This document shows positions 14,049 to 16,896 of a stretch of DNA of 16,896 bases, in pieces (the first letter of the stretch is position 1; every line of letters starts with the position of its first letter). This stretch comes from Bacteroidota bacterium (lineage in GTDB: Bacteria; Bacteroidota; Bacteroidia; Flavobacteriales; Flavobacteriaceae): the NCBI GenBank assembly GCA_023457535.1, contig JAEWLN010000016.1, positions 1-16,896 of the forward strand. Direction: 5' to 3'. Position numbers and translations under genes: made by a program. A model generated the notes under the pieces. The model searched no databases. It was not told where the DNA came from and saw nothing but the letters and a program-made list of their open reading frames with translations.

Positions 14049-15314
14049 TTACTCAGAAGATTTTTCCCACTTCCCTACCACGCTCGTCGCAAGCGCATTC
14101 CCAAGTACATTGGTCGCACTTCTGAACATGTCGCAAAAATGATCAATCGGCAAAATCAACGCAATGCCTTCGATTGGAATATCGAACATTCCGCATGTAG
14201 CGGCCACTACTACAAGACTTGCGCGCGGCACCCCCGCAATTCCTTTGCTGGTCAGCATCAGCACGAACAACATCGTAAATTGCGTACCCATGCTCAAATC
14301 GATGCCATACGCCTGGGCGATGAAAATACTCGCAAAAGTCATGTACATCATACTGCCGTCCAGGTTGAACGAATAACCCAGCGGCAACATGAACGAAACA
14401 ATGCGGTCTTTGATGCCAAACCGCTCCAGTTCTTCGGTAAGTTTCGGAAATACCGCTTCAGAGCTCGTCGTGCCAAAGGCAATGACCAGCGGCGAGACGA
14501 TGCGCTTGAGCAAAATTCCCATCGCCTTGCCCAGGAACAGATAACCCACAATCAGCAATACCACCCAAAGCGTGGAAATTCCCACAAGGAACGACCCGAA
14601 AAACTTGGCATACGTGAGCAACAGATCGCCAAAATCGCGCACCGCAAACACGCCTGCAATGGCCCCAAAAACACCCAGCGGCGCAAACTTCATCACGTAA
14701 TTGACCATTTTAAGTACAATGTGCGAGGTTTTATCGAGCGCATTGACGACCGGTTTGGCATGATCGCCGATAGCGGCCGCAGCCAGGCCAAAAAAGATCG
14801 AAAACACGACGATCTGCAGGATCTCATTGGTGGCCATCGCTTCGACGATACTTTTGGGAATGATGTGTTCGATGAAATTCTGCGCGGAAAAATTATGCGT
14901 TTTATCGGTGACCTCGCTCGCCGTGGCCATGTCGACATCGCTCAGGTTAAGCCCTACGCCGGGCTTGAGCACATTGACCCAGAACATCCCGATGAGCAGC
15001 GAAATAAAAGACGCGGTAAAAAACCATCCCATCGCCTTGCCGCCAATACGCCCCACGGATTTGATGTCGCCGAGCTTTGCAATCCCTACAACAAGCGTTG
15101 TAAAGACCAACGGCGCGATGATCATCTGCACCAGCCGGATAAAAATCGTAGCCAGCATTTTGATGTACGTGCTGAATTCCCGCGCACTTTCGGGTGTCGC
15201 ATTCTGGTAGACCGCCACGCCAAGCACTGCCCCGAGCAGCATCGCAATCAGGATTTGTGTGGTCAGGTTCGATAAAAAAGAAGGCTTGGATTGGGTTTGA
15301 TTTTCGTTTGTCAT
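14049..15314 (-). CDS. Dicarboxylate/amino acid:cation symporter (DAACS/SDF family)
   Basis: The 421-residue inner-membrane protein has the eight-helix, two-hairpin layout of glutamate/dicarboxylate symporters. Hairpin 1 is GTTSSEAVFP (281-290), the TM7 cation site is NLDGSMMY (317-324, the NMDGT motif), hairpin 2 is SKGIAGVP (356-363), and TM8 has DHFCDMFRSATNVLGN (391-406) with D395, R398 and N402 at substrate-binding positions. It should import glutamate, aspartate or a C4-dicarboxylate with Na+ or H+. The Arg at 398 favours an acidic amino acid or dicarboxylate, but the choice cannot be settled from sequence. The ATG at 15314 lies just downstream of RNA element copy B, which may therefore form its 5' leader. 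No intrinsic terminator is seen in the short gap to the next gene. Confidence 0.93.
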   Translation of the reverse strand: MTNENQTQSKPSFLSNLTTQILIAMLLGAVLGVAVYQNATPESAREFSTYIKMLATIFIRLVQMIIAPLVFTTLVVGIAKLGDIKSVGRIGGKAMGWFFTASFISLLIGMFWVNVLKPGVGLNLSDVDMATASEVTDKTHNFSAQNFIEHIIPKSIVEAMATNEILQIVVFSIFFGLAAAAIGDHAKPVVNALDKTSHIVLKMVNYVMKFAPLGVFGAIAGVFAVRDFGDLLLTYAKFFGSFLVGISTLWVVLLIVGYLFLGKAMGILLKRIVSPLVIAFGTTSSEAVFPKLTEELERFGIKDRIVSFMLPLGYSFNLDGSMMYMTFASIFIAQAYGIDLSMGTQFTMLFVLMLTSKGIAGVPRASLVVVAATCGMFDIPIEGIALILPIDHFCDMFRSATNVLGNALATSVVGKWEKSSE

Positions 15315-15327
15315 GGTTTGGTTTTTA

Positions 15328-15440
15328 GGAGCCGGGAACCTGCTGTACGCTGTATCTTTTGCATTTAGGAGCTACCTGATTGCCGTTGGCAGTACTTTAC
15401 GATCAAAATGCAAAAGGATGCCGCTGCCATCAGGGCTAGG
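15328..15440 (-). ncRNA. Structured RNA element, copy B (Flavo-1-like)
   Basis: Read on the minus strand, the core hairpin is a perfect 11-bp stem, CTTTTGCATTT (15416-15406) with AAATGCAAAAG (15366-15356), enclosing a 39-base loop that can itself pair (TGCC/GGCA). It is preceded by ATGGCAGCGGCATC and followed by AGATACAGCGTACAGC, both nearly as in copy A at 5326-5402. An outer stem pairs CCTG (15434-15431) with CAGG (15342-15339), in the place where copy A has CGTG/CGCG. The 5' end overlaps the TAG stop of aroC (15438-15436), and the 3' end lies 13 bases before the symporter ATG. Resemblance to Flavo-1 RNA is from memory and unconfirmed. It could be a leader of the symporter mRNA, a processed small RNA, or a dispersed repeat. 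Confidence 0.6.
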
Positions 15441-16506
15441 CTTTATCGTGGTTTTGAATTTGGTTCATTAAATAAAAGTCGGCAAGTACCATCGCGGCCA
15501 TCGCCTCGACAATAGGAACGGCGCGCGGTACCACACACGGATCGTGGCGGCCTTTGCCTTGCAGTTCCACGTTGTTTCCATGGCTATCGATGGTGGATTG
15601 CGTCTGCATGATCGTCGCCACAGGCTTGAACGCCACGCGAAAGTAAATGTCCATACCGTTTGAAATGCCGCCCTGAATCCCGCCGGACAAATTGGATTGG
15701 GTCGAACCATCGGGGTTGAACAAATCGTTGTGATCGCTGCCGTACATGCGGGTGCCGCAAAATCCGCTTCCGTACTCGAATCCATGTGCCGCGTTGATGG
15801 ACAGCATCGCCTGGGCCAGCGCGGCATGGAGCTTATTGAAAACCGGCTCGCCCAAGCCCATCGGCACATTTTGTACCACGCAGGTCACTGTACCGCCCAC
15901 GGTATCGCCTTTTTTGCGCACATCACGGATCAACGCCTCCATTTTGGCGGCCGTATCGGCATCCGGACAGCGCACTGCATGGTGGTCGGTTTGCGAAAAA
16001 TCAAGGTCCTGGTAAGGTTTGTCGATGAAAATCTCCCCCACCGATGACACAAACGCATCAATGCGGATAGCCGGAATAATTTGCCTGGCCACGGCTCCGC
16101 CCACGACCCAATTGGCCGTCTCGCGCGCAGAACTTCGTCCGCCGCCGCGGTGGTCGCGGATCCCGTATTTTTTGTCATAGGTGTAATCGGCGTGGCTCGG
16201 GCGGTACGCTACATCATTGTGCGCGTAATCGTCCGGTTTGGCATTGGTGTTGGCGATCTGGAACCCAATGGGCGCACCGGTGGTTTTGCCTTCGAAAATC
16301 CCGGATAAAAACTGCACCTGGTCGGCTTCTTTGCGCTGGGTCACGATCGCGGATTGTCCGGGTTTGCGCCGGTCCATCTGGCGTTGAATGGCGTCGGAAT
16401 TGATGGCGATGCCTGCGGGAACCCCGTCGATAATACCGCCAATGGCCGGGCCGTGCGATTCGCCAAAGGTCGTCAGTTTAAAAATGCGGCCGAAAGTATT
16501 GGACAT
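15436..16506 (-). CDS. aroC: Chorismate synthase
   Basis: The product is 356 residues, the normal size. It converts 5-enolpyruvylshikimate 3-phosphate to chorismate, the last step of the shikimate pathway, using reduced FMN. Family motifs are present: TFGESHGPAIGG (13-24, His18), GIRDHRGGGRSSARET (115-130), SINAAHGFEYGSGF (236-249), GGIQGGISNG (275-284) and GKGRHDPCVVPRAVPIVEAM (317-336). ATG 16506 starts MSNTFGRIFK, the standard N-terminus. An in-frame ATG at 16629 is rejected because the extra 41 residues are a translation of the heptamer repeat and the -7 box lies between. The TAG stop lies inside RNA element copy B. No other aromatic pathway gene is in the window. Confidence 0.97.
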   Translation of the reverse strand: MSNTFGRIFKLTTFGESHGPAIGGIIDGVPAGIAINSDAIQRQMDRRKPGQSAIVTQRKEADQVQFLSGIFEGKTTGAPIGFQIANTNAKPDDYAHNDVAYRPSHADYTYDKKYGIRDHRGGGRSSARETANWVVGGAVARQIIPAIRIDAFVSSVGEIFIDKPYQDLDFSQTDHHAVRCPDADTAAKMEALIRDVRKKGDTVGGTVTCVVQNVPMGLGEPVFNKLHAALAQAMLSINAAHGFEYGSGFCGTRMYGSDHNDLFNPDGSTQSNLSGGIQGGISNGMDIYFRVAFKPVATIMQTQSTIDSHGNNVELQGKGRHDPCVVPRAVPIVEAMAAMVLADFYLMNQIQNHDKA

Positions 16507-16520
16507 TTTGGGTGTTTTGA

Positions 16521-16528
16521 CAAATGTA
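16521..16528 (-). promoter_or_regulatory. Promoter -7 box of aroC (TACATTTG)
   Basis: The minus strand reads TACATTTG, a full match to TANNTTTG, ending 14 bases before the aroC ATG at 16506. Upstream of it, on the minus strand, the GAANGTC repeat array begins 12 bases away, so the -33 region lies inside repeat DNA. Confidence 0.5.
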
Positions 16529-16540
16529 GGGGATTTAGGT

Positions 16541-16650
16541 GAAAGTGGAAAGTCGAAAGTGGATGTTGAAAGTCGAATGTCGAATGTCGAACGAACGCCG
16601 AATGTCGAACGTCGAATGTCGAATGTCAAACGTCGAACGAACGCAACGTT
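16541..16650. repeat. GAANGTC heptamer tandem array
   Basis: About fifteen units run in tandem, mostly exact 7-mers: GAAAGTG, GAAAGTC, GAAAGTG, a 6-base variant, GAAAGTC, GAATGTC, GAATGTC, GAAC-GAACGCC, GAATGTC, GAACGTC, GAATGTC, GAATGTC, AAACGTC, GAAC-GAACGCA and a tail. The motif GAACGAACGC occurs twice, 46 bases apart, which suggests a longer-period duplication inside the array. It occupies the upstream region of aroC directly behind its -7 box. Read in the direction of aroC the unit is GACNTTC, the same orientation as in the leaders at 3956 and 4355. Confidence 0.85.
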
Positions 16651-16678
16651 AAACTTTAAACCTTAAACTTTAAACCTC
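16651..16678. repeat. AAACYTY heptamer array, four units
   Basis: Four exact 7-mers, AAACTTT, AAACCTT, AAACTTT and AAACCTC, join directly onto the end of the GAANGTC array and stop one base before the PrcB-family stop codon. They belong to the same family as the longer array at 5446-5529. Confidence 0.8.
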
Positions 16679-16679
16679 C

Positions 16680-16896
16680 TCAATCCCTGATCTCGATCGC
16701 TTTTTTCGAATTGATTTTTACGATTGTGTACGGATAGGACATCACCGAGGTTGCCATTTGCCCTTGTCCCGGCGATTGTTCGCGTATCGTCACAATGATC
16801 TTGTCCGGACGCTCCTCCACCTTTTCCACCGCGATCGAATGTCCGCCCGAGGATTGCTCGCCAAGGTTTAAAATGATAAAGTTGGCCGTATGGATG
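16680..16896 (-). CDS. PrcB-family protein, C-terminal part (runs off the right edge)
   Basis: The last 71 residues are visible, ending at a TGA (16682-16680); the start lies beyond the window. The segment reads as one small beta domain: NFIILNLGEQSSGGHSIAV, VEERPDKIIVTIREQSPGQG and MSYPYTIVKINSKKAIEIRD. The pattern of a ...LGE...SGGHSI... strand, a V(T)(I/V)RE.SPG turn and a final YTIVKI strand is that of the PrcB C-terminal domain, named after a Treponema protease-complex subunit. The role in Flavobacteria is unknown, and full-length proteins are often secreted or lipid-anchored, which cannot be checked here. The stop abuts the AAACYTY array, and no terminator hairpin is seen. Confidence 0.7.
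   Translation of the reverse strand, partial: IHTANFIILNLGEQSSGGHSIAVEKVEERPDKIIVTIREQSPGQGQMATSVMSYPYTIVKINSKKAIEIRD

Noticed and set aside
14139..15275. A 378-codon open frame on the + strand opposite the symporter gene
   Set aside because: It is rich in Arg, His, Gln and Asn with no hydrophobic core or motif, and lies fully antisense to a gene with all family motifs. It is a by-product of codon bias.
16507..16629. N-terminal extension of chorismate synthase to an upstream ATG
   Set aside because: The extra residues (RSTF, RLST and similar) are translated heptamer repeat, and a -7 box at 16521-16528 lies downstream of that ATG.
16541..16678. CRISPR array
   Set aside because: The units are 7 bases with no spacers between them, and there are no cas genes in the window.

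Overview
The window looks like chromosomal DNA of a member of the Flavobacteriaceae (Bacteroidota), probably Flavobacterium or a close relative with a G+C content near one half. The evidence is: several matches to the Bacteroidota -7 promoter box TANNTTTG in front of genes and almost no Shine-Dalgarno sequences; two secreted proteins with type IX secretion (T9SS) type A C-terminal domains; a fused alpha/beta 2-oxo acid dehydrogenase E1; and a bacterial SUI1-family protein.

Layout. 1-501 (-) is the N-terminal part of a secreted, probably very long surface protein whose end lies outside the window. 582-2558 (-) is the fused 2-oxoisovalerate-type dehydrogenase E1. Across a promoter region carrying a 12-bp inverted repeat, 2850-8568 holds seven + strand genes: a 2OG/Fe(II) (isopenicillin N synthase-type) oxygenase ending in a clear terminator, a SUI1-like translation factor, a nucleoside phosphorylase, then a close-packed group of a signal-less NMT1/TauA-type binding protein, a membrane-anchored transglutaminase-like protein, an outer-membrane beta-barrel and a probable lipoprotein. 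ung (-) ends exactly where the lipoprotein gene ends. Divergent from ung is mutS2 (a form without the Smr domain) followed at once by a DCC-family (DUF393) gene. From 11974 to the right edge all genes are on the minus strand: two neighbouring T9SS cargo proteins, a dicarboxylate/glutamate:cation symporter, chorismate synthase (aroC), and the C-terminal end of a PrcB-family protein.

Most coding content is housekeeping or typical of the family. The less expected material is between genes. (1) Two copies of a structured element (5326-5402 + and 15328-15440 -) share two conserved blocks around a hairpin of variable length, with compensatory changes in an outer stem; they resemble what I remember of the Flavo-1 RNA family. 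One copy begins on the aroC stop codon and runs almost to the symporter start. (2) Two families of 7-nt tandem repeats, GAANGTC and AAACYTY, fill leaders and spacers at several loci, in one case directly abutting a start codon. (3) Paired operator-like sites flank a promoter-like box upstream of the oxygenase. I found no CRISPR array, prophage, insertion sequence, tRNA or rRNA, and no clear new defence or biosynthetic system. No gene-free stretch exceeds 300 bases; the longest, 2559-2849 and 5259-5541, are described under their promoter, repeat and RNA entries.
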